From an uncultured Lachnospiraceae bacterium (lineage in GTDB: Bacteria; Bacillota; Clostridia; Lachnospirales; Lachnospiraceae), in assembly GCA_947644545.1 (NCBI GenBank), contig CANRZW010000020.1, positions 1 through 64,000 of the forward strand: a stretch of DNA of 64,000 nucleotides, given 5' to 3'. Position 1 is the stretch's first letter. Each line of letters begins with the position of its first letter. Positions 1 through 8,165 of the stretch are shown piece after piece. The notes under the pieces were generated by a model that worked only from the letters and a program-made list of their open reading frames with translations, did no database searches and was not told the DNA's origin. A program made the translations under genes and the position numbers.

Positions 1-172
1 TATGCTGCTTGACTCCTGAGTACTAGGTTTTGAGAGAAACGACGGAAGTCAGGTTTCATTCTATCATGACGGGATGGATTTTCACAACATTTCTTTTTTT
101 GTCTTTTCATCAGGCAGGGATCCGGGTATTGAAAATACCTGTAAAAATACCATAGCAATCGCAAATAAAGTC

Positions 173-181
173 TGCTATAAT
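173..181 (+). promoter_or_regulatory. Extended -10 promoter of the HDOD gene
   Basis: TGC directly precedes TATAAT (176-181), an extended -10 element. The hexamer 17 nt upstream (153-158, TAGCAA) is a poor -35, as is usual for extended -10 promoters. It lies 61 nt before the first gene, and nothing else is recognisable in bases 1-172. Confidence 0.6.
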
Positions 182-242
182 ATAAGAAATTTGCAGAGAA
201 ACGGTGGCTGACCGTAATAATTTTGAAGGGAGACTATAGAGT

Positions 243-1463
243 ATGCTTGCTACGTTGATTCCTTTTTTTGATAAAAATATGAAAGTGTGCGCTTATTCGC
301 TTTTCTCACAGAAGGCGAATCTGCTGCTGAATCCGGCGCTCCAGAGTTCTGCCGTGAATGACGGCGCGGCACGGGTGGAAGGCCTTGATATTTTGCAGAG
401 TATCGGCATTGATACGTTGTCGCCGGGTACGGATGTATTTGTTCCGGTAGGTTCGATTGCGGTATTTTCGGATATCGAGTCTCAGAGTGATTCGATGCTG
501 GGCCGATTGGTCCTGCTTTTTGACAATTCGGTTACGAATACACCGGACTATCAGGAACGGTTCAGGCAGTTGAAACAGAAGGGCTATAAGCTGGCGATCC
601 GCAAACTGCCAGTGAAAGAGCTGGAGAACTATAAGGAAATCCTTACCTTGATGGATTACATCATTTTGGATTATAAGAAGGTGGATGTGTCCAAAGCCAA
701 GATTTATTTTGGACATCAATATCCGAATATCAAGATCTGTGTCGGCAATATCGAGAAGCAGGAGATCTTCGACGATATCAGGATGGACCATGCATTCCAT
801 CTGTTCGAGGGGGCGTTCTACCGGATTCCGGTGACCAAGGGGCAGACGGAGGTAGAGCCTCTTAAGGTTAACTACCTGGAGTTGATGAATATTGTCAACG
901 ATGTGGATTTTGAACTGACTAAGGCGGCTGACGTAATCGGCAGGGATACGGCGCTGGTGGTGTCGCTGCTTGAGATGGTGAACCGTACTGCGGTGAAGTC
1001 CGAGGTGACGTCGATCCGCCATGCGGCGGCGCTGTTGGGACAGCGGGAATTGAAGAAATGGATCAATACCGTGATCACCAAAGAGCTGTGTGCGGACAGA
1101 CCGAACGAGATTACAAGAGTTTCTCTTTTGCGGGCCAAATTTATGGAATGCCTGGCGCCTTCCTTTGGGATGGCGATGAAGGCGCCCGAATTATTTTTGA
1201 TGGGACTTTTCTCGGTGCTGGACATTATCCTCCGTATGCCTATGGCGGAGGCGCTTGATAAAGTCAATATTGCCAAGGAGATCAGAGAGGCGCTTCTCAG
1301 CCGCAAGGGTGAGTTTGCGGATGTCTATGATTTCATGACGGCATACGAGAATGCAGACTGGCAGGAGGTCAGCCGGAGACAGATTCTTAAGGGCATTGAC
1401 AACGATGCGGTGTTTAAGGCATATATTACGGCCGTACGTTGGTATAAGGAAATGTTCTTCTAG
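243..1463 (+). CDS. EAL-like/HDOD domain signalling protein (YuxH type)
   Basis: This 406-residue soluble protein has the layout of YuxH-type proteins: a degenerate EAL-like N-terminal half (about 1-200) and a C-terminal HDOD domain (about 205-400). The HDOD part shows the usual helical start (YLELMNIVNDVDFELTKAAD) and a SIRHAAALLGQRELKKW-like segment that matches the conserved ALLG block. The N-terminal half lacks the E-A-L signature and clear metal ligands, so c-di-GMP hydrolysis is not expected and a binding or scaffold role is more likely. The start is fixed by GGGAG 12 nt upstream. It is followed 79 nt later by adenosylhomocysteinase, with no evident terminator between. The family call is fairly sure; its partner and signal are unknown. 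Confidence 0.75.
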   Translation: MLATLIPFFDKNMKVCAYSLFSQKANLLLNPALQSSAVNDGAARVEGLDILQSIGIDTLSPGTDVFVPVGSIAVFSDIESQSDSMLGRLVLLFDNSVTNTPDYQERFRQLKQKGYKLAIRKLPVKELENYKEILTLMDYIILDYKKVDVSKAKIYFGHQYPNIKICVGNIEKQEIFDDIRMDHAFHLFEGAFYRIPVTKGQTEVEPLKVNYLELMNIVNDVDFELTKAADVIGRDTALVVSLLEMVNRTAVKSEVTSIRHAAALLGQRELKKWINTVITKELCADRPNEITRVSLLRAKFMECLAPSFGMAMKAPELFLMGLFSVLDIILRMPMAEALDKVNIAKEIREALLSRKGEFADVYDFMTAYENADWQEVSRRQILKGIDNDAVFKAYITAVRWYKEMFF

Positions 1464-1542
1464 GATAAAAGTGATGACAGGACAGACGACCATCACTATA
1501 ATAAAAATTCGGCTGATTAATTTTAAGGAGGAAACTATCAAA

Positions 1543-2790
1543 ATGAGTAGCGAAATCAGAGACATTAATCTTGCCGAATCCGGTGAGAGAAAAATCGAGT
1601 GGGTGAAAAGGAACTGTGACCTGCTGCGCACATTGGAGAAGGAATTTTCCGAGAGCAAGCCTTTTGCTGGCAAAAAGGTGACATTGTCCGTGCATCTGGA
1701 GGCGAAGACGGCGTATCTGTGTCTGGTACTGGCAGCAGGCGGCGCTGAGATGTATGTGACCGGTTCCAACCCTTTATCTACACAGGATGACGTGGCAGCA
1801 GCGCTTGTGAAGGCCGGATTGGAAGTGCACGCGTGGTACGGTGCAACGCCTGAAGAGTATGAGACCCATATCCGTCACGTATTGGAGGCAGAGCCGAACA
1901 TCATCATTGACGACGGCGGTGATCTGGTGACGATGGTGCATACGCAGATGCCGCATCTGATTCCGAATATCATCGGTGGATGCGAGGAGACAACTACAGG
2001 AATCATTCGTTTGGAGGCTATGAACAAGGCCGGCGAGTTGAAGTTCCCGATGGTGCGTGTTAACAATGCAGCGTGCAAGCATTTCTTTGATAACAGATAC
2101 GGTACGGGACAGTCGGTATTTGACGGTATTAACAGAACTACGAATCTGATCGTAGCCGGTAAGATCGTAGTTGTGGCCGGGTATGGCTGGTGCGGTAAAG
2201 GTACGGCTATGAGAGCTAAGGGACTGGGTGCGCGCGTGGTTGTGACAGAGATCGATCCGATCAAGGCGATCGAGGCAGTGATGGATGGTTTCGACGTGAT
2301 GCCCATGCAGGAAGCGGCCAAAGTGGGTGACTTCTTCATTACCGTGACAGGCTGTGACGGTGTTATTGACAAAGAAGACTTTGCGGTGATGAAAGAGGGC
2401 GCTATCCTTTGTAATGCCGGACACTTTGACTGCGAGATCGACATGGCATGGCTGAAAGCCAATGCAGTGGAAAAGAAGGAACAGCGAAAGAATATCATGG
2501 GTTATAAGCTGCCCACCGGTCAGTGGATCTTCGTGCTGGCAGAGGGACGTCTTGTAAACCTGGCGGCAGGCGACGGACATCCGGCGGAGATCATGGATAT
2601 GAGTTTTGCGATTCAGGCGCTGTCCGCGAAGTATCTTGTGGAGCATGCCAGCGAACTTACAGAGAAGCTGATTGATGTGCCGGAGGAAGTAGATAAAGAA
2701 GTGGCGAGGCGCAAGCTGGCCTTCCTTGGTAAAGAGATTGATGTGCTCACACCGGAGCAGGAGAAATATCTGAATAGTTATTCGGTTTAA
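1543..2790 (+). CDS. ahcY: Adenosylhomocysteinase
   Basis: S-adenosylhomocysteine hydrolase splits SAH into adenosine and homocysteine with a tightly bound NAD, clearing the by-product of SAM-dependent methylation. At 415 residues it is shorter than most bacterial enzymes (about 430-470). The NAD-binding Rossmann motif is clear (VVVAGYGWCGKGTAMRAKG), as are the substrate segments VHLEAKTAYL, NNAACKHFFDNRYGTGQS and NAGHFDCEIDM. The C-terminus ends in EQEKYLNSYSV rather than the usual K-Y dyad (..DHYRY), as in shorter bacterial forms. An upstream in-frame ATG at 1351 lies inside the HDOD gene. The start at 1543 has AAGGAGG 9 nt upstream and gives the normal N-terminus. Confidence 0.93.
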   Translation: MSSEIRDINLAESGERKIEWVKRNCDLLRTLEKEFSESKPFAGKKVTLSVHLEAKTAYLCLVLAAGGAEMYVTGSNPLSTQDDVAAALVKAGLEVHAWYGATPEEYETHIRHVLEAEPNIIIDDGGDLVTMVHTQMPHLIPNIIGGCEETTTGIIRLEAMNKAGELKFPMVRVNNAACKHFFDNRYGTGQSVFDGINRTTNLIVAGKIVVVAGYGWCGKGTAMRAKGLGARVVVTEIDPIKAIEAVMDGFDVMPMQEAAKVGDFFITVTGCDGVIDKEDFAVMKEGAILCNAGHFDCEIDMAWLKANAVEKKEQRKNIMGYKLPTGQWIFVLAEGRLVNLAAGDGHPAEIMDMSFAIQALSAKYLVEHASELTEKLIDVPEEVDKEVARRKLAFLGKEIDVLTPEQEKYLNSYSV

Positions 2791-2792
2791 TA

Positions 2793-2821
2793 TTGCATTT
2801 GTATTTGCTATAGTGTATAAT
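2793..2821 (+). promoter_or_regulatory. Sigma-A promoter of the coiled-coil gene
   Basis: TTGCAT (2793-2798) and TATAAT (2816-2821) are separated by exactly 17 nt, right after the ahcY stop codon. The promoter would drive the coiled-coil protein gene from a leader of about 110 nt. Confidence 0.65.
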
Positions 2822-2940
2822 AAGTCTTCCAAAAAGAGTTTGTGATAGTAACTGAGAGCTATATGAATTGAAGCGTAAAGACGTCATAAATGACAGCGTC
2901 GTGAATGGCAAAAAACAAACAATGATAAGGAGGGGACACT

Positions 2941-3444
2941 ATGGCATTAACAAAAGAAGATCTGCAGGCGATATCGAATCTGTTACAGCCGATTAAGGAA
3001 GAAGTGCGGGATGTGAAATCTGAAGTGCAGGGTATGAAGACCGAAATAAAAGATATGAAGACTGACATCCAGGGCATGAAGACCGAGATGAAGGATATGA
3101 AGACTGATATCCAGGGTATGAAGACCGAGATGAAGGATATGAAGACCGATATTCAGGGCATGAAGACCGAGATGAAAGGCATGAAAGCTGACATATGGGA
3201 TCTAAGGTTTGATGTGAAGAATCTTCAGCTTGATTTGAAGGAAGTAAAACATAAAGTGACAAAGATGGAATTGACAGTGGAGAATGAGATCCGCGTCAAT
3301 ATCCGGAGAGTTGCGGAAGGACATTTGGATCTTTATAGAAAGCTTAATGAATGTGTCAAGCTATCTTCCGATGTCATGGCCAAACAGGAAACACAGGATT
3401 TGTATATCACCATGCATGACATTAAGTTGAAAGCTATGGCATAA
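2941..3444 (+). CDS. Coiled-coil protein with 14-residue repeats
   Basis: This 167-residue, highly charged protein has no recognised catalytic domain. Residues 1-31 (MALTKEDLQAISNLLQPIKE...) lead into four consecutive copies of a 14-residue unit of the type MKTEMKDMKTDIQG (residues about 32-87), then a regular heptad stretch to about 110. The pattern predicts a long amphipathic coiled coil. The C-terminal part contains NIRRVAEGHLDLYRKLNE, which resembles small clostridial proteins of unknown function with the same helical tail. It has its own promoter, a strong SD (AAGGAGGGG) and a terminator, so it is a single-gene unit. There is no signal peptide. A structural or scaffolding role is only a guess. 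Confidence 0.7.
   Translation: MALTKEDLQAISNLLQPIKEEVRDVKSEVQGMKTEIKDMKTDIQGMKTEMKDMKTDIQGMKTEMKDMKTDIQGMKTEMKGMKADIWDLRFDVKNLQLDLKEVKHKVTKMELTVENEIRVNIRRVAEGHLDLYRKLNECVKLSSDVMAKQETQDLYITMHDIKLKAMA
3034..3201 (+). repeat. In-frame 42-bp tandem repeat (4 copies)
   Basis: Four consecutive 42-bp units (3034-3075, 3076-3117, 3118-3159, 3160-3201) each start with ATGAAGACCGA or a close variant. The central two are nearly identical and the last is degenerate. Since 42 is divisible by 3, copy number change would lengthen or shorten the coiled coil without breaking the frame. Confidence 0.9.
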
Positions 3445-3457
3445 GACAAATACCAGG

Positions 3458-3497
3458 ATCGGCGGTTTTTGCGACCGCCGATTTTAGTATTTTTCAA
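3458..3497 (+). terminator. Rho-independent terminator after the coiled-coil gene
   Basis: A 9-bp stem ATCGGCGGT / ACCGCCGAT (3458-3466 and 3474-3482) with a 7-nt loop is followed by a T-rich tract. It lies 13 nt past the stop codon. Confidence 0.85.
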
Positions 3498-3562
3498 TAG
3501 TAGTCTAAACAAAATCATAGAGGCTGTGTACATACCTTATCATGAAAAACAGGAGTATTATC

Positions 3563-5335
3563 ATGGAAATACAGAGTAACGTAAAAACATATAAATCGGG
3601 TGAACTGCTCAGGCGGTTTTTGCCTTACTATAGGAAATATTGGAAGATTGTTGTCATTGATCTGTTTTGCGCAGGGTTAACGACGATCTGCGAACTGGTA
3701 TTGCCAATGATCATCCGATTTATCACCAATACGGGGATGAATGATCTGGCATCGCTCACGGTGGCGGTAATTCTAAGGCTGGGTGCGTTGTATTTGATCC
3801 TTAGGGTCGTAGACTCGATGGCCAATTTCTATATGGCGTACACAGGTCACGTGATGGGAACACGTATAGAGACCGATATGCGGCGGGACGCTTACGCCCA
3901 CTTACAGAAATTGTCCAATACCTACTATAACAACACGAAGGTCGGCCAGATCATGGGCCGGATTACTAACGATTTGTTTGACGTGACGGAGTTCTCGCAT
4001 CATTGCCCGGAGGAATTTTTTATTGCGGGCATCAAGGCGGTCATCTCCTTCGTGATCCTGGCGCGGATCAGTCTGGGGCTGACGTTGATCCTCTTTGCGG
4101 TGATACCGGTCATGGTGGTGACCTGCACGATGATCAATCTGCGTATGCGGGAGGCGTTCAGAAAGCAGCGGGTGCAAATCGGTGAATTGAATGCCCGCAT
4201 CGAGGACAGCCTGCTTGGCCAGAAGGTGGTGAAGGCATTTACCAATGAAGAGAAGGAAAAGGCGAAGTTTGAAGAGGATAACATCAATTTCTTCCGCATT
4301 AAAAAGGAAACCTACAAGTTTATGGCCGCCTTCCACACGACGACCAGAGCCTTTGACGGCGTGATGTATCTGGTACTGCTGGTAGCCGGCGGCCTTTTTA
4401 TGATCCGGGGAAAGATCGTGCCCGGAGATTTGGTAGCCTATGTGATGTATGTGAGCACGCTGATCGCTACGATCCGCCGGATTATTGAGTTTGCAGAACA
4501 GTTTCAACGTGGTATGACGGGAATTGAACGTTTCGTGCAGATCATGGACAGTGATATCGAGATCTTTGATGAACCTGATGCGGTGCCCTGTGAGCATCCG
4601 CAGGGAAATATCGGTTTTCATAATGTGAGCTTCGAGTATCCGGACGACCATAACGTAGTTTTCCGGGATCTCAATCTGGAAATCCGTGCGGGCGAGAAGA
4701 TTGCTATCGTGGGACCTTCCGGCGGTGGTAAGACAACGCTGTGTAACCTGATCCCGCGGTTTTATGATATTGATCAGGGAGAAATCTTGCTGGATGGAAA
4801 GAATATTCATAAGTATACGATCAAGAGCCTGCGGCAGAACATCGGTATGGTACAGCAGGACGTCTACCTGTTTTCCGGTACGGTGTATGAGAATATTGCC
4901 TACGGTAGAGAGAATGCGACGAGGGACGAAGTGATCGAGGCAGCGAAACGTGCCGGAGCAGATGAATTTATCCGTGCACTGAAAGACGGCTATGATACCT
5001 ATGTCGGCGAGCGCGGCGTGAAGCTGTCCGGCGGACAGAAGCAGCGAATCAGCATTGCCAGAGTCTTCCTCAAGAACCCGCCCATACTGATCATGGATGA
5101 GGCTACTTCGGCGCTGGACAATGAGAGTGAATTCCAGGTGGCCAGATCTCTGGAGGCGCTGGCGAAAGGCAGGACTACCATCACGATCGCCCACAGGTTA
5201 TCCAGCATCCGTAACTCGGATCGGATTCTGGTGCTGACAGAGGAAGGCATCGTGGAGGAAGGCACTCACGAGAGTCTGCTTGCGCTTGGCGGTATTTATC
5301 ATCACTTCTATATGACTGCGAATGAACTGAAATAG
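3563..5335 (+). CDS. ABC exporter, fused permease-ATPase
   Basis: This 590-residue half-transporter of the MsbA/LmrA/BmrA class would act as a homodimer, or as a heterodimer with an unseen partner, and export lipophilic substrates, drugs or peptides. The N-terminal membrane domain (about 1-310) has six hydrophobic segments. The nucleotide-binding domain is intact: Walker A GPSGGGKT at 384-391, Q-loop ..MVQQDVYLFSGTVYENIAYG, signature LSGGQKQR, Walker B ILIMDEATSALD and H-loop TITIAHRLSS. An ATG at 3542 is in frame but has no SD. The ATG at 3563 has AGGAG 7 nt upstream and is preferred. There is no neighbouring exporter half, so homodimerisation is likely. Substrate is unknown. Confidence 0.9.
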   Translation: MEIQSNVKTYKSGELLRRFLPYYRKYWKIVVIDLFCAGLTTICELVLPMIIRFITNTGMNDLASLTVAVILRLGALYLILRVVDSMANFYMAYTGHVMGTRIETDMRRDAYAHLQKLSNTYYNNTKVGQIMGRITNDLFDVTEFSHHCPEEFFIAGIKAVISFVILARISLGLTLILFAVIPVMVVTCTMINLRMREAFRKQRVQIGELNARIEDSLLGQKVVKAFTNEEKEKAKFEEDNINFFRIKKETYKFMAAFHTTTRAFDGVMYLVLLVAGGLFMIRGKIVPGDLVAYVMYVSTLIATIRRIIEFAEQFQRGMTGIERFVQIMDSDIEIFDEPDAVPCEHPQGNIGFHNVSFEYPDDHNVVFRDLNLEIRAGEKIAIVGPSGGGKTTLCNLIPRFYDIDQGEILLDGKNIHKYTIKSLRQNIGMVQQDVYLFSGTVYENIAYGRENATRDEVIEAAKRAGADEFIRALKDGYDTYVGERGVKLSGGQKQRISIARVFLKNPPILIMDEATSALDNESEFQVARSLEALAKGRTTITIAHRLSSIRNSDRILVLTEEGIVEEGTHESLLALGGIYHHFYMTANELK

Positions 5336-5443
5336 ATTAAGGCAAATACATGCTTTGTGGCCATATGTCTGCAGTTTGAGAGGAATGGGTACCGGCATGA
5401 ATGACGGAAAGATCGAATTGGCAGTAAGGCAGCGGAGGGCCGC

Positions 5444-6151
5444 ATGGAAAAAGGGGACAGGAAGAAACATCACATTCTGATCGTGGAAGATGACAGGGCG
5501 CTGGCTGTCGGATTATGCCGTGCGCTGCAAAGTGACGAGATTGGCACAGACAGCTGCGCAACCTTAAAGGAAGCAGACAGATGTCTCAAAGAACGGACAG
5601 AATATACTCTAATACTGCTGGACGTGAATCTGCCGGATGGGAATGGACTCGATTTTCTGCAGAAGATTAAGAAAGAGTACGGCATATCCGTGATCGTTCT
5701 GACGGCTAATGATATGGAGATCGATATCGTCACAGGGTTGGAACTGGGCGCGGATGATTACATTACCAAACCGTTCAGTCTGGCAGTACTGCGGGCACGT
5801 GTGGCGACCCAGCTGCGCCGTGTGAGGGAGCGGGCTGAAGCGATGCGGGACAACAAATCGGAGCAGGTGATCGTGATTGATGATTATCGGTTTGATTTTA
5901 ACCGAATGGAATATTATTGTGGGAATACACAGGTCGAGTTGAGCAGGACAGAGCAGAAGCTGCTGCGTGTTCTGGTGGAGAACAGGGGTATCATATTGAC
6001 CCGAGAACGGCTTTTGGAGCGTATCTGGTCTTCGGAGGCGGAGTTCGTGGATGAGAATGCGCTGTCCGTCACGGTCAAGCGCCTGCGGGATAAGCTGGGA
6101 GCGCAGGACAGAATTAAGACGGTGTATGGGGTCGGATATCGGTTCGAGTAG
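5444..6151 (+). CDS. Response regulator, OmpR/PhoB family
   Basis: This 235-residue DNA-binding response regulator has a receiver domain at about 10-125 with acidic pair E15-D16-D17, phospho-acceptor D60 (LLDVNLPDGNGL), and the conserved lysine in ADDYITKPFSLAVL. A winged-helix Trans_reg_C domain at about 135-232 ends in the typical VKRLRDKL...IKTVYGVGYRFE. It is followed 44 nt later by a histidine kinase and then a BceAB-like ABC transporter. That arrangement is typical of peptide-antibiotic sensing and detoxification modules in Firmicutes, so it probably controls the transporter promoter. The SD GGAGG is 5-10 nt before the start. Confidence 0.92.
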   Translation: MEKGDRKKHHILIVEDDRALAVGLCRALQSDEIGTDSCATLKEADRCLKERTEYTLILLDVNLPDGNGLDFLQKIKKEYGISVIVLTANDMEIDIVTGLELGADDYITKPFSLAVLRARVATQLRRVRERAEAMRDNKSEQVIVIDDYRFDFNRMEYYCGNTQVELSRTEQKLLRVLVENRGIILTRERLLERIWSSEAEFVDENALSVTVKRLRDKLGAQDRIKTVYGVGYRFE

Positions 6152-6195
6152 GAGAATGGCAGGTTTGAACATGACGCAAAGACAGGAGACACCCG

Positions 6196-7128
6196 ATGAC
6201 AGATGACGGACATGCAATGATCATATTGATAACGGGGATCTTCTGCCTGTTCTGTGCAGTGGTTCTTGTAATCGTGGATCATTATAAGGTCAGACGCAGC
6301 CTGGAGCGGATGAAGCGTATGCTGGATGCCGCCATAGAAGGTACATTCCGGGAGAGTGTATTCGACGAATCTTTGTATTCTGCGCTGGAAAGCAGGTTGG
6401 CGGAGTATTTGAGTGCGTCGGAGATTTCGGCCAGAAGGACGGCAGAGGAGAAAGAGCGTATCAAAACGATGATTGCGGACATTTCCCACCAGACAAGGAC
6501 GCCGCTAGCCAATATCCTGCTTTATGCGGAGCTGCTGCAGGAGCAGATACAGTCCGAGTCTGATGAGAGCAGAGAGAATCTGGAACTTCTTGCGGATCAG
6601 GCGCAGAAGTTGAAATTTCTGATCAACTCTCTTGTCAAACTGTCCAGGCTGGAGACGGGAGTTCTTGTGTTGCAGCCGAAAAGGACTGCCGTTCTTCCGC
6701 TTCTGTCTGATGCGGAGAAGGAGTTTGCAGGCCGGGCGCGGGAGAAGGGACTGTATCTGCAGTTTCTGTTTGAAGAGACAGAGCAGACAACAGCCTGCTT
6801 TGACATGAAATGGACGAAAGAAGCGCTTGGCAATCTCATAGATAATGCCATCAAGTATACGGAGCAGGGCGGTATTACGGTCAGGATGAGATCGTACAAG
6901 CTTTTTGTCTGTATTGAGGTGGAAGATACCGGCAGTGGAATTCCGGAAGAGGAACAGGCGAAGATATTCGGACGCTTTTACCGTTCTTTGCAGGTCGCGG
7001 ATCAGGAAGGTGTGGGCATTGGGCTGTATCTGACGCGGGAGATCCTCAGGCAGCAGTCGGGTTATGTCAAAGTGTCATCCGGAAAAGGTAAGGGAGCGGT
7101 TTTTTCCATGTATCTGCCGGTGGATTGA
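6196..7128 (+). CDS. Sensor histidine kinase
   Basis: This 310-residue membrane kinase is the partner of the upstream regulator. It has one clear N-terminal transmembrane segment (about 8-28) and no extracytoplasmic sensor domain, so it probably senses through the membrane or through the neighbouring transporter. The phospho-acceptor H98 lies in ADISHQTRTPLANILLY. The ATPase domain shows the N box (ALGNLIDNAIKYT), G1 (EDTGSGIPEEE), F box (IFGRFYR) and G2 (GVGIGLYLTREIL). BceS-type intramembrane kinases usually have two transmembrane segments; only one is evident here. Confidence 0.9.
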   Translation: MTDDGHAMIILITGIFCLFCAVVLVIVDHYKVRRSLERMKRMLDAAIEGTFRESVFDESLYSALESRLAEYLSASEISARRTAEEKERIKTMIADISHQTRTPLANILLYAELLQEQIQSESDESRENLELLADQAQKLKFLINSLVKLSRLETGVLVLQPKRTAVLPLLSDAEKEFAGRAREKGLYLQFLFEETEQTTACFDMKWTKEALGNLIDNAIKYTEQGGITVRMRSYKLFVCIEVEDTGSGIPEEEQAKIFGRFYRSLQVADQEGVGIGLYLTREILRQQSGYVKVSSGKGKGAVFSMYLPVD

Positions 7129-7196
7129 GGAAATCTTTCAAAACTGTTAGATTTTATTTTGTTCTGGAAAGAAGACAGTAAGAATACTGTGCGATA

Positions 7197-7239
7197 ATCT
7201 GTATTGTGAAGGGAACTACTTCGCGATGCAGATTTTTTT
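7197..7239 (+). terminator. Terminator between kinase and ABC transporter
   Basis: A 15-bp stem with three G-U pairs (7197-7211 and 7219-7233), a 7-nt loop and a run of seven T. It separates the two-component genes from the transporter genes, which must therefore have their own promoter or be reached by read-through. Confidence 0.75.
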
Positions 7240-7328
7240 GTCATAAATCTTACAGGGAATACACGAAGCGGGATTCTGTTCTGTGGAGGAAAAGTCTGTG
7301 AAATATTGAAAGGAGTTTGGCTATAGGA

Positions 7329-8000
7329 ATGACAATATTATCAACAAAAAACTTACGCAAAAAGTATGGTACAGGAGAAAACGAAGTACACGCACTGGAC
7401 GGTGTGGATCTTGAAGTGAGTAAGGGAGAGTTCGTGGCTGTCGTAGGGACGTCAGGCAGTGGGAAGAGTACCCTGCTTCACATGCTGGGGGGATTGGATC
7501 GGCCGACAGCGGGAACGGTAACTGTGGACGGCAAGGATATTTTTACATTAAAAGATGAGGCGCTTACCATCTTCCGGCGCAGGAAGATTGGCTTCGTGTT
7601 TCAGAATTATAATCTGGTGCCGGTGCTCAATGTGTATGAGAATATTGTGCTGCCGGTGCAGCTGGACGGCAATGAGCCGGACAAAAAGTATATTGATTCC
7701 ATTATTGATATGCTGGGGTTGTCCGCGAAGCTGTCGAATCTGCCTAATAATCTGTCTGGCGGGCAGCAGCAGAGGGTAGCCATTGCCCGTGCGCTGGCGG
7801 CGAAACCGGCCATTATACTGGCGGATGAGCCGACCGGAAATCTGGATTCCCGGACCAGCCAGGATGTGTTGAGCCTCTTGAAGGTCAGCAGCCAGAAATT
7901 CTCTCAGACGATCGTTATGATCACTCATAATGAGGAACTTGCACAGCTTGCAGATCGTATTATCCGTATCGAGGATGGCAGGATTGTAGGCGGAAACTGA
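7329..8000 (+). CDS. ABC transporter ATPase (MacB/BceA-like)
   Basis: This ATPase of about 223 residues is of the LolD/MacB/BceA type and powers the FtsX-like permease encoded next. It has Walker A ([21 protein letters not shown]), a Q-loop ([19 protein letters not shown]), signature ([15 protein letters not shown]), Walker B ([14 protein letters not shown]) and an H-loop ([12 protein letters not shown]). The family-typical phrase RPTAGTV after Walker A is present. A TTG at 7317 opens the frame but lies one base from AGGAG. The ATG at 7329, 13 nt after that SD, gives a normal N-terminus ([14 protein letters not shown]). It sits downstream of a two-component system, which supports an antimicrobial-peptide response role. 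Confidence 0.9.
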   Translation: MTILSTKNLRKKYGTGENEVHALDGVDLEVSKGEFVAVVGTSGSGKSTLLHMLGGLDRPTAGTVTVDGKDIFTLKDEALTIFRRRKIGFVFQNYNLVPVLNVYENIVLPVQLDGNEPDKKYIDSIIDMLGLSAKLSNLPNNLSGGQQQRVAIARALAAKPAIILADEPTGNLDSRTSQDVLSLLKVSSQKFSQTIVMITHNEELAQLADRIIRIEDGRIVGGN

Positions 8001-8054
8001 TGGAAGTGACAGGCGGTATGCTTAATGCCGTGAAATCGATATGGCAGGCAGCGA

Positions 8055-8118
8055 TATAGTTCGATAGATCAGGCCGGCGGACAGTGGTATAGTTCGATAG
8101 ATCAGGCCGGCGGACAGT
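8055..8118 (+). repeat. Direct 33-bp-period repeat (2 copies)
   Basis: Two identical 31-bp copies (8055-8085 and 8088-8118), beginning TATAGTTCGATAGATC and separated by GG, lie in the short gap between the ATPase and permease genes. They could be a recent slippage duplication. No protein is encoded across them. Confidence 0.9.
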
Positions 8119-8165
8119 AGAATAAACGAAGATCTGCAAGCGGAGAGAAAGGAACAGATATTAAT

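Noticed and set aside
306-1022. Long minus-strand reading frame opposite the HDOD gene
   Set aside because: It is a shadow of the + gene: no SD and no recognisable protein. The same applies to the long minus frames opposite ahcY (1774-2832), the ABC exporter (3902-5194), the FtsX permease (9315-10019) and tatD (13077-13946).
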